Shown here in pieces: positions 13,639 through 25,359 of a DNA stretch of 64,000 nt. A program made the translations under genes and the position numbers. Location: NCBI GenBank assembly GCA_028673005.1, contig CM054113.1, positions 36,398,117 through 36,462,116 on the forward strand, in the 5' to 3' direction. Below the pieces are notes generated by a model. The model saw only the letters and a program-made list of their open reading frames with translations. It did no database searches and was not told where the DNA came from. The stretch's first letter is position 1; every line of letters begins with the position of its first letter. The stretch is from Tanypteryx hageni (taxonomy: Eukaryota > Arthropoda > Insecta > Odonata > Petaluridae).

Positions 13639-14114
13639 CAGCGGCTCCCAACCTTTATCACTTCTAGAACCCCTTAAGCTAACCCATTTCTCGTCGCGAG
13701 CCCCTTGGATTAACCTTTTCTCTTCACGAACCTCTTGAGTTGCAACAGTTTTGGCGGCGAAACCCCTTATAATGGAGAGTGAATTTTGTAAAAACAAATC
13801 TTTTTGAACGTGTTTAATTCATGAAAAAGGTTTATATAGCACATAGAATGTAAACGTTTACAATAAAATCGGAATCTCGGATATTGTCATCAGTTTCTAG
13901 TTAGTACCATGTAAAATTCAAATATAATTCTTGAAGCATAAAAAAATTTTAAAAATAAAACAATCACATAATTTGAAAGAAATTAAGATATATTGATTAG
14001 AATTGCAGAACCAAGAAAGTGATAAAGACGTCATTGTCAAATTTTTCTAGCGAACCCCTCAGATTTATTTCGCAAACCCCTAAGGGTACGCGAACCACCG
14101 GTTGGGAAACGCTG
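13639..14114. mobile_element. hAT-type MITE with 8-bp target duplication
   Basis: Termini CAGCGGCTCCCAACC and GGTTGGGAAACGCTG are inverted repeats. They are flanked by TGCTAAAC (13631-13638) and TGCTAAGC (14115-14122), an 8-bp target duplication with one change, as hAT transposases make. 476 bp, non-coding. The inside repeats AACCCCT-like phrases. Confidence 0.9.
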
Positions 14115-14850
14115 TGCTAAGCAGATTATTTTTCTGGGCACTCGCATAGTACTGCATTGCCGAAAGAAGCTCGTATTTTTATTTATATAAAATAGCTTTT
14201 ATTCATTGCTAGTTCATATCTAGTAAACAATAAATTATGCAGACAATGCTTTTAAAATATATCCTTGAATTAATTAAATTTATCAAATAAGTGTGAACAC
14301 TCCGTCAACCTACTAAAACCTCTTTGTCAATGTGTGCTCAACTACCTTTAACGAGACTTTCTGGTTACTATTTGTCGCATTCATGAAACTCTAAATCTAC
14401 TTGTCCCATTTTAACTAAAATTTTCGTGAAAATTAAAGGTTTGTCATTCTTATATAAACTTTTGCAAATTTTCTTTCGTGCATTAAGATAAACACAAAAA
14501 CTGACATTTGTAATTGTAATTTCAGCTTTTATGTATTATGTTAAAACTTTCAATGAAGAATGTATCTTTTCTGCGCCGATAAATCAAGTGCTATTTTCAT
14601 AGTCATTTAAACGGCGCAGCATTCGAGCTGATGGTTATAGCAATTTTTAATGATAATAAACACTACCTCTTCATTATTCGGAGTAGTTGTAAATTGCCTT
14701 TAGAGCGTAAATTTAATGTCGTAATTATTGATTTAATAATATCTAACGTCGAAATAAATCAACATCAATCCACTTTTTGTGGAAGTTATTTTGCTTGTTC
14801 GCTTACAAGTAGTTTGCACTTCGTTAACATTTCACTATTTTTCGTCGCAG

Positions 14851-15056
14851 GAATCATCTGTGTCTGCTGGGTTGCGGGAACTTTAGTCGGCTTTTTACCC
14901 TTGCTGGGATGGAACGCTGGGCCCAAACCTCGATGTTTGTTCACGGAGGTAATGGATTACGACTACCTCGTATTTCTCTACTTCGCCACCATCATCGTTC
15001 CAGCGCTGCTGTTGGCGGCCTTCTACGCACACATTTACAGAGTGGTCCTAAGACAG
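14851..15056 (+). CDS. AdoR: AdoR copy A exon 3 (TM4-ECL2-TM5)
   Basis: 206 bases between TTCGTCGCAG and a GTCTGT donor. The first two bases complete a codon begun in the previous exon (Gly if that base is G). It encodes IICVCWVAGTLVGFLPLLGW, the ECL2 CLFTEVMDYDY with the conserved Cys and Phe, and TM5. It ends in phase 0 at Arg-Gln. The reading frame runs open on both sides, but the splice sites and identity with copy B fix the limits. Confidence 0.93.
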
Positions 15057-17543
15057 GTCTGTGGATTAGTTCATATGGTTATTTTCGTTAGAAAGGAAAA
15101 CAGTGTACTTTGTGCACTCTTCCCCTTTTATTTAAATAAATGTTAAGATTACTAGTTGACCTTTTCTATGTCACGTTTCCTCTCGTCGCTTTACTCGTGA
15201 AAGATCTCATTTTTATGGCTTAGATTTTTTCATTTATGCAAAGGTGACTCGCGTATATTTCTCACTAAAAAGCCATATTATATAAATGTTCAATTAAAAC
15301 ATTCTCCTTCGTATTCATGACTTTTTTGGTTGTTGTTTGGATCTCTTCTCGTACGAGATAGATGACTGATGTAATGTAAAGGCTTGCGTGCCCCTTAGAC
15401 CTTAAGAGAAGAACTGGTTGAATAATTTGCTCCTGATAGGGTCAGCCAATACCTTCAATTACGTTCAATACATTGAGGTTAGACGGATGGTGGTGTAAAC
15501 GGCACATGTACGTCAGAATGGGGACTGCTGAAGCGAATGCAAATCGCAACGGTGACGGTGTCCAATAAATAACAATTCTGATGGAAGCAGCAGAAAACCC
15601 GTCCTAACTTGTATATTACTTAAGTATTTTGGGTCGTAATTAAAGAGAATGTGTAAGGATTAGGTCTTGAGTTAAAATCTAGTGTTAAGGTGATAAATGG
15701 AATGAAATTAAATTTATTAAAATATGGTAGAGCCGTCCTCGCGTAACTTAGCCCTCATTTTTAAAAACTGTTAATTCAATGACCTAACTAAAAAAGTGCT
15801 CATCTATATCTATAAATCTGAAATTCTGTTGGTTTTTCCGCTATACAAATCCATTCCTTTGAAGATATCGTCACGAAACTTCGCATAGATATATAATTTT
15901 ACCCTGCGAGTAACATAAGCAATATGGCGATACAAGTTGGGGGTGCTTAATTCAATAAATGCTGTTTTTCATATATCGTTGAGAAACTTGTTATTTGTGT
16001 CATAATAATCTCATATGCTTAGAAATTTCATGATAAAATGTATTAGAATATTGTTTTCAAATGTATTCAGTAAATTACATTTTAGAAAAATAGAAGAACG
16101 TCCTACTGGGGAAGGGGCCCGAGCGCGCTTTGCAACATCTTCAATTGCAAAACATAAGCTTCTGAAGCAACGCTGATAGATAAAGCTTAAGTGATGATTG
16201 AAGTATATTTCCAGTATTTTATACACTTTACGGTGGCATAAAATGGTCCCGGGCAACGCCGGGTACTCCAACTTGTGCTATTATAAATTCAAAAGTATAT
16301 TTTATTAACTTTTTCAGGTTATACGTTCTTATTTCTTGCAATGTTCGAGTAAAATTCTCTTAAAATTTGAAAAAAGGTTATACATAAATTAATGAAATCA
16401 TTATTATTAAATTATTTATCACTTACATATGAATTGATTTTCTCTCTTAAAAGTATTTCTTTTGGCTTAGCTCTTTTATTACGAGAAATTTATTTATCTT
16501 AAATTAATTATTGTGAGAATATGGTGCTTTTTTATTTCTATAAGTGATTTTAATTTTCCTCTCAGAAAAACGGATTTTTATTAAGATTATATTTGGAAGG
16601 TGAAACAAACTTCTCATACTGTATGTGCATATTTTAGTGACTCCGTTTTTATAATTGCGGCGACATCATTAATCAACAGATTCAACGTTTTATTAGTTTT
16701 TCACGGCAACATTTCAAGGTTTATATCTTTATGATTCGCAGTACTACTCTCAAGGGTCACTTGATATGTATATCCCGCAATATCTACCGTCTCCTTATCT
16801 CTTGCTTTTACTGATTTTTCGTGACTTTTTTCCATAAATACCGTTCGTTGCACGAACTTCGTTCTTTTATAACACTTACTTTCATTTCCGCCTTTTTTGT
16901 ACAGTATGTTTGCTTTTGGGAATAATTTTTTAAAAAACTGATGTAGCCACCATATGACTTTCTCCATATCTGTAATATTTCTAAAAATTCCTATTAACAA
17001 TAAATATTTTAAGAAACTGCGAGAAATTTTAGACTTGACAAAGAACAGAAATAAACTCAAACCATAGCCTTCTGATATTGGATATAGCCACAAAGCTCCA
17101 ACAATTAAGAAAAGAAAAATAAGCGTTACTCAGACGTAACTAAGCGTCAATTGTTAACAATAGTCAACGGTAAGTGCGTGGTCGTGGCAGCTAAAAATAA
17201 ATGATATCTCTTAAATAGTGCATTATATGGAAAAATGTTTTAAACAAAAGTTGTAGAAAATTAAATTTTATACAACCTTTATTCCAATATATTTTTACAT
17301 TTATCAAATATTAAAGCAAATATTTCAAAATAACGGATAAGTGACAGGAGTAAACACCCACTTTCGGTTGACCGATTTTTACCAAAAACTAATCAGTTCT
17401 TTTGACTTTTATAAAAATGTAAAATATAAAATTTCGCGTTGTCCTGATTAATAGTTTTTGAGTTAGAGCACCCACAAAAAACGTACCACACACTCAGACA
17501 TCATCGAGAAAATGGTCAAAACGGGTTCAGGGGACCTCAAAAC

Positions 17544-17577
<34 letters not shown>

Positions 17578-20500
17578 AGAAAGTAAAAAGAACAAAATTC
17601 TGCTAGGACCGGAAATCGAACCCAGATCTTCCGCTTGGATATTCTACCACTGAACTATCGTAGCAAATGAATTCTCCCGTTTCTGAACGCGTTTTCTTAG
17701 ATCACTGTATTCCATTATTTTCTAGTATGGCAATTTCACCATTTTAGAGGTAGGGGTTTTCTTCTATGTATCTCTTGGGGGACGTCCGTTGAGGTTGGTT
17801 AATACTAGCTCGGCTAGACGGCCCCAAATAAAAAAACATCCGCTTTCAGAAACGGAAAAATTAATCTGTTTCGATAGTCCAGTGGTAGACTATCCGCCCC
17901 GCAAGTGGTAGACCCGTATTCGATTCCCGGTCCTAGCAAAATAAATTTCTCGTTTCAAATATATTCCCAACTTTACAGCTTATGCCTGTCTGCATAGGAT
18001 CTTATGATCACTTTATTTCATCGTTTGCTTTTGTTTATAGGTTTATTCAGGAAATCTTGCATTTTATAACAGCCGCAAACCAATGAGTCTGAAATTTGCG
18101 TGCACCTCACATTTTTTATAACAAACAAAATATATTCGGTGAATCTTCATCGATACCTTAAAGGAGATAAACTTTTCGTATTTTCGTCGAATTTTTTGAG
18201 CCTTTGATTAGTGCATTTCTTCCTGCTTAAGAATTTTTATACGAATTCCAATGAAAACAAAATGTTTTCTTCTTGTAAAATTAACCAAAGAATGCAATCC
18301 GTACTCCTGTCTTTACTCCTTCCGTTAAATCCTCTGATTTCTCTCTCTCTCTCTCTCTTTCTCTCTCCATAGCTCATACAAAAGTGAATTATTCCAGCAC
18401 CCGTTTGGATTAAAATAAAAAAGCGTCACTAATGACAGCAAAAATTCACTTTTTATTGCAGTTAGATGTTTAAAATACATTTTGAATGATAAAAGCATAT
18501 TATTATTTTACCATCTGTATCGCTTTTTTGCTTATTATTTTGGAATTTTATTACACATAGAAATAAATAGTTGTAATTTATAAACGATCTGAAATTATTA
18601 ATCATTTAATTGTAAAATATTCTAATGCAGTAGACACATTGTGATAACTATGTTTCCTTTGAATCTATTACCCAACGATGTATAAGGGTCCAATCTAATA
18701 AGAAGTTAGTTTTATGGTTATGTTAATATACATGTAAATTTAAATTAATAATTTTAGCCATTTATGCACATTACAATTTCATTGTTCATTATTTCTGTCG
18801 AATAATTCCATTTTCCCTACTGTATTTCGAGTTTTCATCAACGTTTTAATTTCACCTTCCTCTCTTTATTTTCTTCGGCCATTTCTGCAACAGTCCAATG
18901 TAATACAGTCACAACTAGTTTCCGTTTTTACATTGTGCAGGATATCTCAAAAATCCCTTTACCTCAAGGCTTGATTGAGTATCAAAAATAAAACGTTATT
19001 TTTTATTGTTTTAGTTTTTTATATTTATTGCTTTACTAATTTTATTGTTATATTTTATTATATATTTATTTTTATATGGGTAGTTTACTTACAAGGTATT
19101 AGATATATTCATTTATAATAATAAAGGACATCACTATGGAGGTCCCGTAAGTCACTTTACCATTGTGTTTAGTGAGCTGCAATAGCGATTGCTGGTGTTT
19201 TTTAATTCTCCTTTTTCGTTTTAAACAGAAGAATGCAGAATACATTTGCGACTCATTTTAAAAAACTAGAGTTAAAGGGAGTTATGGAACGCCCTTTAGG
19301 TTGAGTAGCGTCGAATCTTGGCTAAGATTCATCTCAGTGCATCCGTTCTGAATTACTATCATTTAAGTTCTCGAACTGCGTCTGTTTTTCCAAGAAAAAT
19401 TCCTACTAGATAGTTGATTTCGACAGAAATTTATAATATTTCGAGCAGGAAAAATGAGAATACAGAAACGAATCGTGCCTTTCTCTTTCTCTCCCTTTCG
19501 CTCATTAACGGATCCCGAGCGAGATATCCCGATTTCGAGGCACGCGCGACACGTGACATCACGACCCCGCCATCCGTTGATTCGGATCCGACACGCAACC
19601 CCTCCCGACGACCACGGAGCCGATAGAGCAGGGGGCTGCCTCGACGCAATAAAATGACAAAAGAAGTCGAGGGTGCCCGACGCTGATGCCCTCTCTTCGA
19701 ATTTCGACAGAAGACTTCCCTAATCACGTAATTGTAGGTCGAGAGAGATGCCTAAACGAGTCTCATTTATTTCCTTTTTCCCTCTCTTTCTCTCTTCTGC
19801 AGTGGGTTTTTTTACATGGATTCCATTATTCAGCAGTCCATAATGTTTTCTCACAAAATCACATCTTTTCTTTTCAAATACTTGTATTCTTATTGTTACC
19901 AGTATTTACATTGTTAATGTTTTATGTATTACTATGTGTTTCACGACGAGGGGTTAGGTGGAAGATGGGACTTCTTAGTCTCAATCTCGCCCCAAATAAA
20001 GACCAAATCAATCAATCTCTCATCCTCTTTCCTCCACCGAAGTTCTATTCCCAAGCGCAGAGGTCGCGGGAGTAGTCTGCCCAAAGTCCGATAATGGTTC
20101 CATTGGAATCAATTTCCTCGCATGCTCTTGACACGAACGGGCGTGCATATTTGCGACCTTGGGCCGGAAAAAGAAGGCGGATAATTTTTTTCTTCTTCCT
20201 GTAACCCTGCCACGCGTGAACTGGTTAGCAATGATGTTGCAATGTACATCCAAGGAAATAATTGTTCCAACGGTATGATTTCAAAGTTTCCCACTGATTA
20301 GCTTCGATATAAAAGGGTCGGTGAATTTTTACCGCGCTCAGGCTTAAAGAGTCGGCATAATTTCCGATCCTTCTTGATTAATTTAGGCGGGAGCCTTTGG
20401 CAGCGTGTGAGCTGATGAAACCTTTAACATTGATGGGCAATTGAGTCCGCCTTAACAGAAAATGATGTACGGTTGCACGTAATTTAATTGTCAAGATAAA

Positions 20501-22897
20501 TCTGAACTTTTTTCCACCTACTGAAAGAATTCCTCCTTAACCGTAATTATAATATTTATAGATTTGCAAGGAATAGAGAGGGAGAGATAATGAAAGATAA
20601 TAAGAACAAAAACACGTGCACAAAAGAAGAAAAAAAATCTTCCGAAAGAGTAAAAAAATAATAATAAAAACATTAAAAAGAAAAAATTGCATTGATAAAT
20701 AACACAGATTTACGAGAGAGTTATTCCTCGTCAAGGACCTGATGTCAAGCACACACATCTTGTAGTTTGGTTGTCAATCGACTTCCAAGGCACCCACACA
20801 CTCACTAGCTCAAATACAAAACTAAATCATAAGGATGGAAAGAAGGATAACACCTAGGTTTAAGGGAAATTATTTCGCGCCAAGGACCGAGTATCTCACA
20901 CAGTAGTCTAGGTTTGTGTGTCCTTCAACAGCGACAGTGTCCCAAATATTTAACCATCTCTTATCTAATGTATGCCTTCTTTTTCCTCGAGATTTCCTTT
21001 CCTATCGTTCTTTCTGCGCTTTTTATGAAACGATATTTCATCAACTTCCAATTTCCCTCGACAGTCCTATCAGCATTTTGTATGGCTTCCTAAACTATAC
21101 TCTTTCGTCTTTCTCTCCTTAATCACTTCTAAACCTCATTTAGGACTTCGATCCCCTTTTAAACATCAGACACGACTTTATTGTAGGCATAGTCATCAGC
21201 CACCTTAAAACTATTGGACTTACATTAGTCTAGTCTAGGTTTGTGTGTTCTTCAACAGCGACAGGGACCTACTACACGGCAACACACACCCGCACATTCC
21301 ATCTCTAAATAAAAATTAGCATAATAATTGTAAGTCCCTCCGTCTCCCTTGTGAATCACAGAATATTGTAATTACAGTTAATGAGGAATTTTTTCCACAT
21401 TTACAATTCCGCCATAATCTCCAAAATAAGTTATTAATTATTTCCACATGATAGACTGTTTTCATTTGTAAATCTCTACCGGAACTGTGCTGGAACCACG
21501 CCAGGGATGTGATATCTTAAGTAACCACGCAATTGCAACTAAACCGGCCAGAGTCAGTCTTCTGCTCACAATCAGAGGTCTTCCACATCTCGAAGTGTCA
21601 GAGAAGCGTCATAGCCTCACTTAGAACGTATATGAACTATTGATAATGGAAGGTAATCTTTATGCGAACTATTATTCATTTATATTTATGGTTTTCATTG
21701 CCCTTAAATCATATTTCTATCAAAATAACAGCTTATCTCCAATAAAAAATTGCCAAAATAACAAGATATTCATTATTCGCGTAAAGTTTAATATGCTGGA
21801 AGTATCGAAAATTTTGCATGTGCGAAGTTATAGTAGTTAGTCTTTTGAAATAACCTAATCAATTACCGCCAAGAAAATATTTTATGAGAAAGAAAAATAA
21901 ATGCCACATTTTGAATGTTCTTTCATATCTTCTGCAGCTACGCCAAATGGTCACCATGGATGCGGGCCCAAGGACAAACAACAGCAGCGGAGGGAGCGGC
22001 ACCATGCTGAGGATGCTTGGAGCAGCTCAACGACGCGAGGTCAAGGCGACGCAGAACCTAGCCATAATCGTCCTCTTCTTCATCCTTTGCTGGATACCTC
22101 TCTACACCATCAATTGCGTCAAGGCATTCTGCCCCGACTGCTCCGTGGAAGGACCCTTGACATACTTCTGCATCATTCTCTCGCACCTTAACTCCGCCGT
22201 CAACCCCCTCCTCTACGCCTACCATTTAAGAGATTTCAGGGCCGCCCTGCGCGCCATCTTTGGCGGTGACAAGAAGAGGAGAATGCAACGCCACAAATTT
22301 CTTCACCTAAACGATGACGGACCGGCAATCACTCACGCCGCATCCGCCCCGGCCGCCATCAGATCTCCCATCACCCAAGACTTACTGGTCAAACCTCAGG
22401 AGCCCATGGCGCACATAAAGGCGGCCATATCTTCGACCAGATGCCTGGTCGCAGCTACCGGATATCCCGAGGCCCTTTCTCCAGAATCTCTCGTGGACCC
22501 ACTGGACATGACACCGCCTTCATCACCAAGGAGGGGCGCCACTACTCCCCAAAGGGTCATGTCCGAAGGTTGTGCTTCTGAATACAGGAAGCAATTCGCT
22601 AAGAAGCCTAGGACATCTGCGGCGTCTTGTCCAGAGGCTGAGATTAGGTCCCAGGAAAAGCCAGGAGAGGCGGAAGTAGAGGGGGGAAACGGAAAGCGAC
22701 AGGGATATGTTCCAGAAGTGGAAGAAGCAGAGGGGGAGAAGAAAGATAAAGGGATTCATATTGTGGTAGGTGGAGAGGATGACGATGAAGATGTGAGGAC
22801 TATAAGTGAAGAAGTACCGGAGAGGTATGACGTGCATAAGGACTCCCCAAACGGTGACATCCCAATGGTTGACGCTGACTGCCCCACGGCTTCTTGA
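14851..22897 (+). CDS. AdoR: Adenosine receptor-like GPCR, copy A (3' part: exons 3 and 4)
   Basis: Two exons, 14851-15056 and 21938-22897, match exons 3 and 4 of copy B in length, phase and sequence. They encode TM4-TM5 and TM6-TM7 plus a tail of about 240 residues. The intron between them is 6.9 kb, against 0.9 kb in B, and is swollen by repeats. Exon 3 needs an upstream exon ending in one codon base, as in B, but no TM1-TM3 exon was found in 1-14850. These exons are either upstream of the window or gone. What is present has no stop codon, frameshift or lost motif, so it looks like a working gene cut by the window edge. The pocket residues N(6.55) and H(7.43) are kept. Confidence 0.85.
16926..17548 (-). 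repeat. Dispersed repeat, right inverted copy
   Basis: Reverse-complement partner of 12305-12948, lying in the intron after exon 3 of AdoR copy A. It has a (TA)n run at its right end (17547-17575). Confidence 0.75.
17590..17940. repeat. Pair of inverted tRNA-Gly-like sequences
   Basis: 17590-17655 (minus) and 17872-17940 (plus) both read GATAGT(T/C)CAGTGGTAGA near the start and a TTCGATTYCCGGTCCTAGC end, like tRNA-Gly A and B boxes. Neither folds into a proper anticodon arm: one lacks it and the other has C where U33 should be. They are better read as tRNA pseudogenes or SINE heads. Confidence 0.6.
19850..20018 (+). mobile_element. LINE 3' end (5'-truncated)
   Basis: The stretch GGGTTAGGTGGAAGATGGGA ... 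CCCCAAATAAAGACCAAATC followed by short AATC repeats matches the style of the LINE 3' end at 50319-50388 (GGGTTAAATGTAAGAATGG ... CGAATAAAGACGATTATC). The start is approximate. Confidence 0.5.
20938..21231. mobile_element. RTE-derived fragment between 33-bp direct repeats
   Basis: About 268 bases (20945-21212) are nearly identical to 29623-29887, part of an RTE-type LINE relic. The piece is bounded by 20905-20937 and 21232-21264, direct repeats of 33 bases with one mismatch (containing GGTTTGTGTG and TTCAACAGCGACAG). This looks like a long target-site duplication. Confidence 0.7.
21938..22897 (+). CDS. AdoR: AdoR copy A exon 4 (TM6-TM7 and long acidic C-tail)
   Basis: 320 codons including the stop, after a pyrimidine-rich TCTTCTGCAG acceptor. 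It starts LRQMVTMD. TM6 carries CWIPLYTINC, then FCPDC, and TM7 carries LSHLNSAVNPLLY followed by HLRDFRAAL (helix 8). The tail is about 240 residues: a basic KKRRMQRHK stretch, Ser/Pro-rich sites for possible phosphorylation, then a Glu/Asp-rich end. This is much longer than in copy B, whose matching DNA now lies after a stop codon. Confidence 0.94.
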   Translation, partial: LRQMVTMDAGPRTNNSSGGSGTMLRMLGAAQRREVKATQNLAIIVLFFILCWIPLYTINCVKAFCPDCSVEGPLTYFCIILSHLNSAVNPLLYAYHLRDFRAALRAIFGGDKKRRMQRHKFLHLNDDGPAITHAASAPAAIRSPITQDLLVKPQEPMAHIKAAISSTRCLVAATGYPEALSPESLVDPLDMTPPSSPRRGATTPQRVMSEGCASEYRKQFAKKPRTSAASCPEAEIRSQEKPGEAEVEGGNGKRQGYVPEVEEAEGEKKDKGIHIVVGGEDDDEDVRTISEEVPERYDVHKDSPNGDIPMVDADCPTAS

Positions 22898-24385
22898 GAA
22901 ACTGCGTGCGGAAAGCAGACGGGGAACGCGGCAGTAGAGGTGGAGTCAATTCAACAGGACATTTTAAGTGAAGCGAACGTGATGAATTAAACAAGACTTC
23001 TTTGAAGTGAAATTTTTAACGAACGGTTTTACGTTAACATGATCCGTCGGAGAAAAGCTCAATTTGGATCGAGTGCTTTATTTTATTTTTCAGATTGTAT
23101 TATTTTTAAAATTTGATTGTATGTCGTCGTTCCTCTTTCTCGGCCACCACCTCGGCCATTTTAATCGTTCGTTGATAAGGAACATAAATACCGGAAAGGT
23201 CGAAGATAAACAAATAATTAATATGGAAGGATAGGATTTGCAGTGATTGCAAAGGCACACACAGTCATTCGTGCATGTCGTCACACATATGTACATTCAC
23301 AAATTCAAACATTCATGCAGTCGGATATTCATACATACTAACACAGGCACATTCATCAATACGATCATTCAAAAATGAATGCATACAAATACATATGAAT
23401 ATATAAATACGTGTAAGCAGTGCATATACCTAAATATATACATATCAAACATACATATACTTGAAACATGAATACGTTAAATTTGGCTGGTAAATATTAA
23501 TGAGAATTTAATAAATACTCGCAAAACGGAATGGGACGATTCAGCGCCGCCGTTTCATCGCCGCCAGTTTATCGCAGAGACGATTCAGCGCAGGCCGTTT
23601 CATCAAAGTAGATAAATTATTATTCTATTTCTTTATAGACACCGTTACATTTAAACGTGCTATCTAAAATTAGAAAAAATACTTCTTTATTGCTTTAGAT
23701 GAAATTATTTTAATATTATTCCAACTCGCTCCCCCCCCCCCCTCCTCCCCGGGTTGAGTAAGTTATTTAAAGTGTTTTGGTTTCTTCCCACGCTCACTGT
23801 CCCGCTCCCCAATGGGACAATATTTCCCCATTAAGTATTTTCCGAGTTAAACATATAATTCAAATGAATGATTTTTAACTGTAAAAATGGGAAAATATAG
23901 ATTAACATATTATTTAAAGAATTATACATAAGACAATAAAAGAGTATTTATTTTTAATTTAAGATAGCACGGTACGTTACGTATAAATTCCGCCGTATAA
24001 ATGTAATTGCACGTATAATTTGTAACTGTATCTATAAAGAAATAGAATAATAACTTATCTACTTAATGATGAAACGGCCTGCGCTGAAACGGCCGACGCT
24101 GAATCGTCCCTGCGATGAATTGGCGGCACTGAAACGTACCAGACCCCTCGCAAAACGAGTACCCCGAGAACGGTAAAACCGCCTGTCAATGGACAGCGAA
24201 TTGGATTTAGTTGTCCGTGAGAGATTTTCTGTGTATGAGAGCTTCTGACAAACGCCTTATCCTGAAGCCAGAGATGGCACTTCAAAAGGCATCGCATCGA
24301 TTTATGTATGCTCAATGTAATATACGTTATGAAAAGTGTATTATAAAAATGAAATTCTCATGCGTGTTTCCATTGTTGGCAGTAA
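22898..24385 (+). other. 3' flank of AdoR copy A, duplicated after copy B
   Basis: Sequence after the copy A stop aligns with that after copy B (45040-45880). Shared blocks include AACTTCTTTGAAGTG near 23000 and 45465, ATCCGTCGGA near 23043 and 45520, and a block around CCTGAAGCCAGA at 24260 and 45812. The duplicated unit therefore covers the 3' UTR and flank. A 618-bp foldback element (23529-24146) sits inside the A version only. Confidence 0.7.
23529..24146. mobile_element. Foldback MITE with 11-bp target duplication
   Basis: Long terminal inverted repeats of over 100 bases contain several GATTCAGCGC and GCCGTTTCATC units and reach the block ATTATTCTATTTCTTTATAG. The element is flanked on both sides by CTCGCAAAACG (23518-23528 and 24147-24157). 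Long inverted repeats plus a 9-11-bp duplication are typical of Mutator-like elements; the assignment is an inference. It lies in the 3' flank of AdoR copy A. Minus-strand frames in it are not genes. Confidence 0.85.
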
Positions 24386-25118
24386 AGCTTCGTTTCCATT
24401 AATAAAAAAAAGTCTCCAACATGTTGTGGAGCCGTCATGCAGACTTAAATTAAAGTGTGTTTCCACAGAAACTTTCATTATGGTTTAGTAGTGATCTAAC
24501 CCTTAGCGATGGACGAAGTGACAAAAAAGCAAGTATTTGGAAACCATACCAAGAAAGCTTGTAAATATCCACTGCTCTTGCTTTTCTTCACATTTGTTAG
24601 CTCCCGAATGCACTGTGATCTTAAGAAGGCAATGTTTTTTCTACGAAATTAATATCGCAGTTTAGCTTTTACCCAATTTTGCTTAGCACATCAATTCGAT
24701 TATTTGCTTGTTTATGTTCGCTAGATGTAACATTCCATAAAACCGAATATTTTTCATAAAGTTCAATTACTTTAATTGTATTTTGCTCTTGTCTACTCTA
24801 TAAGTACAGATACGCGTGTTCACTCAGTTTGCCGAACAACTGAAGACCGACAGAGCGAGCAATAAACAACAACTGTTTGTTGAAAGTTGAATAGACTAAG
24901 CTCAAGCATGCACAAACTCTGTCAACATGTCGGGCAAGTGTTTCCACTTTACAAATAAAATCGACCACAACAAATTCAGCGAGTTTTCGTAGCCAACATC
25001 CAACATGTTGTCCAAAAGAATTTGAGATTTCACTGACTGTTTTCACTTGTATTAAAATTCCGCTAACATGCTGTCCAACATGTTGGCTTCTGAAATTTGT
25101 ATTAATGGAAACCAAGCA
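24386..25118. mobile_element. PIF/Harbinger-like MITE
   Basis: Ends AGCTTCGTTTCCATTAATA and TATTAATGGAAACCAAGCA are inverted repeats flanked by TAA on each side, the 3-bp duplication of Harbinger elements. Near each end the palindrome CAACATGTTG recurs, with variants such as CAACATGTCG and AACATGCTGTCCAACATG. 733 bp. A 105-codon minus-strand frame (24798-25115) covers these repeats and is not a recognisable transposase. Confidence 0.75.
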
Positions 25119-25165
25119 TAAGAAAAACTTAAAATTTTAATCTGATCCAACTGCGAAATGTTTCA

Positions 25166-25354
25166 GTGTTGGACTGGATTGGTGGATCAATGATACCAAA
25201 CCTTTATGAAAGGATTCCGGGTGATGTTAAAAAAAAACATAAAACGAACCCAGATATTGAAGTAATCCTTGCCAACTGCTTTGAAGCTGCTCCATTCTTT
25301 CTCAAATACGGAGATATCTGTTACATGCCCACAGAATATGTCATTTCCAGATAA
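25166..25354 (+). other. Unrecognised open frame, possible exon
   Basis: After a TTTCAG that could be an acceptor, 62 codons run with ordinary amino-acid content: IPNLYERIPGDVKK near the start and GDICYMPTEYV near the end, then TAA. Composition is more protein-like than surrounding chance frames. No family recognised and no ATG near the start, so it may be an exon or processed-gene scrap. Confidence 0.3.
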
Positions 25355-25359
25355 GTCTT

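Larger units (their letters stand above)
15057..21937 (+). other. Intron 3 of AdoR copy A, repeat-filled
   Basis: 6.9 kb from the exon 3 donor to TCTGCAG. It holds a degenerate element ending in a CCCGGGCAACGCCGGGTACT hairpin near 16250, one arm of an inverted repeat (16926-17548), two tRNA-like sequences (17590-17940), a CT microsatellite at 18341, a LINE 3' end (19850-20018) and an RTE-derived fragment (20938-21231). The rest is unassigned AT-rich DNA. Confidence 0.75.

Noticed and set aside
17590..17940. Two possible tRNA-Gly genes
   Set aside because: A and B boxes are visible, but the anticodon arms do not form and the acceptor stems are imperfect.
22523..22837. 104-codon minus-strand frame within AdoR copy A exon 4
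   Set aside because: Shadow of the receptor tail coding strand.
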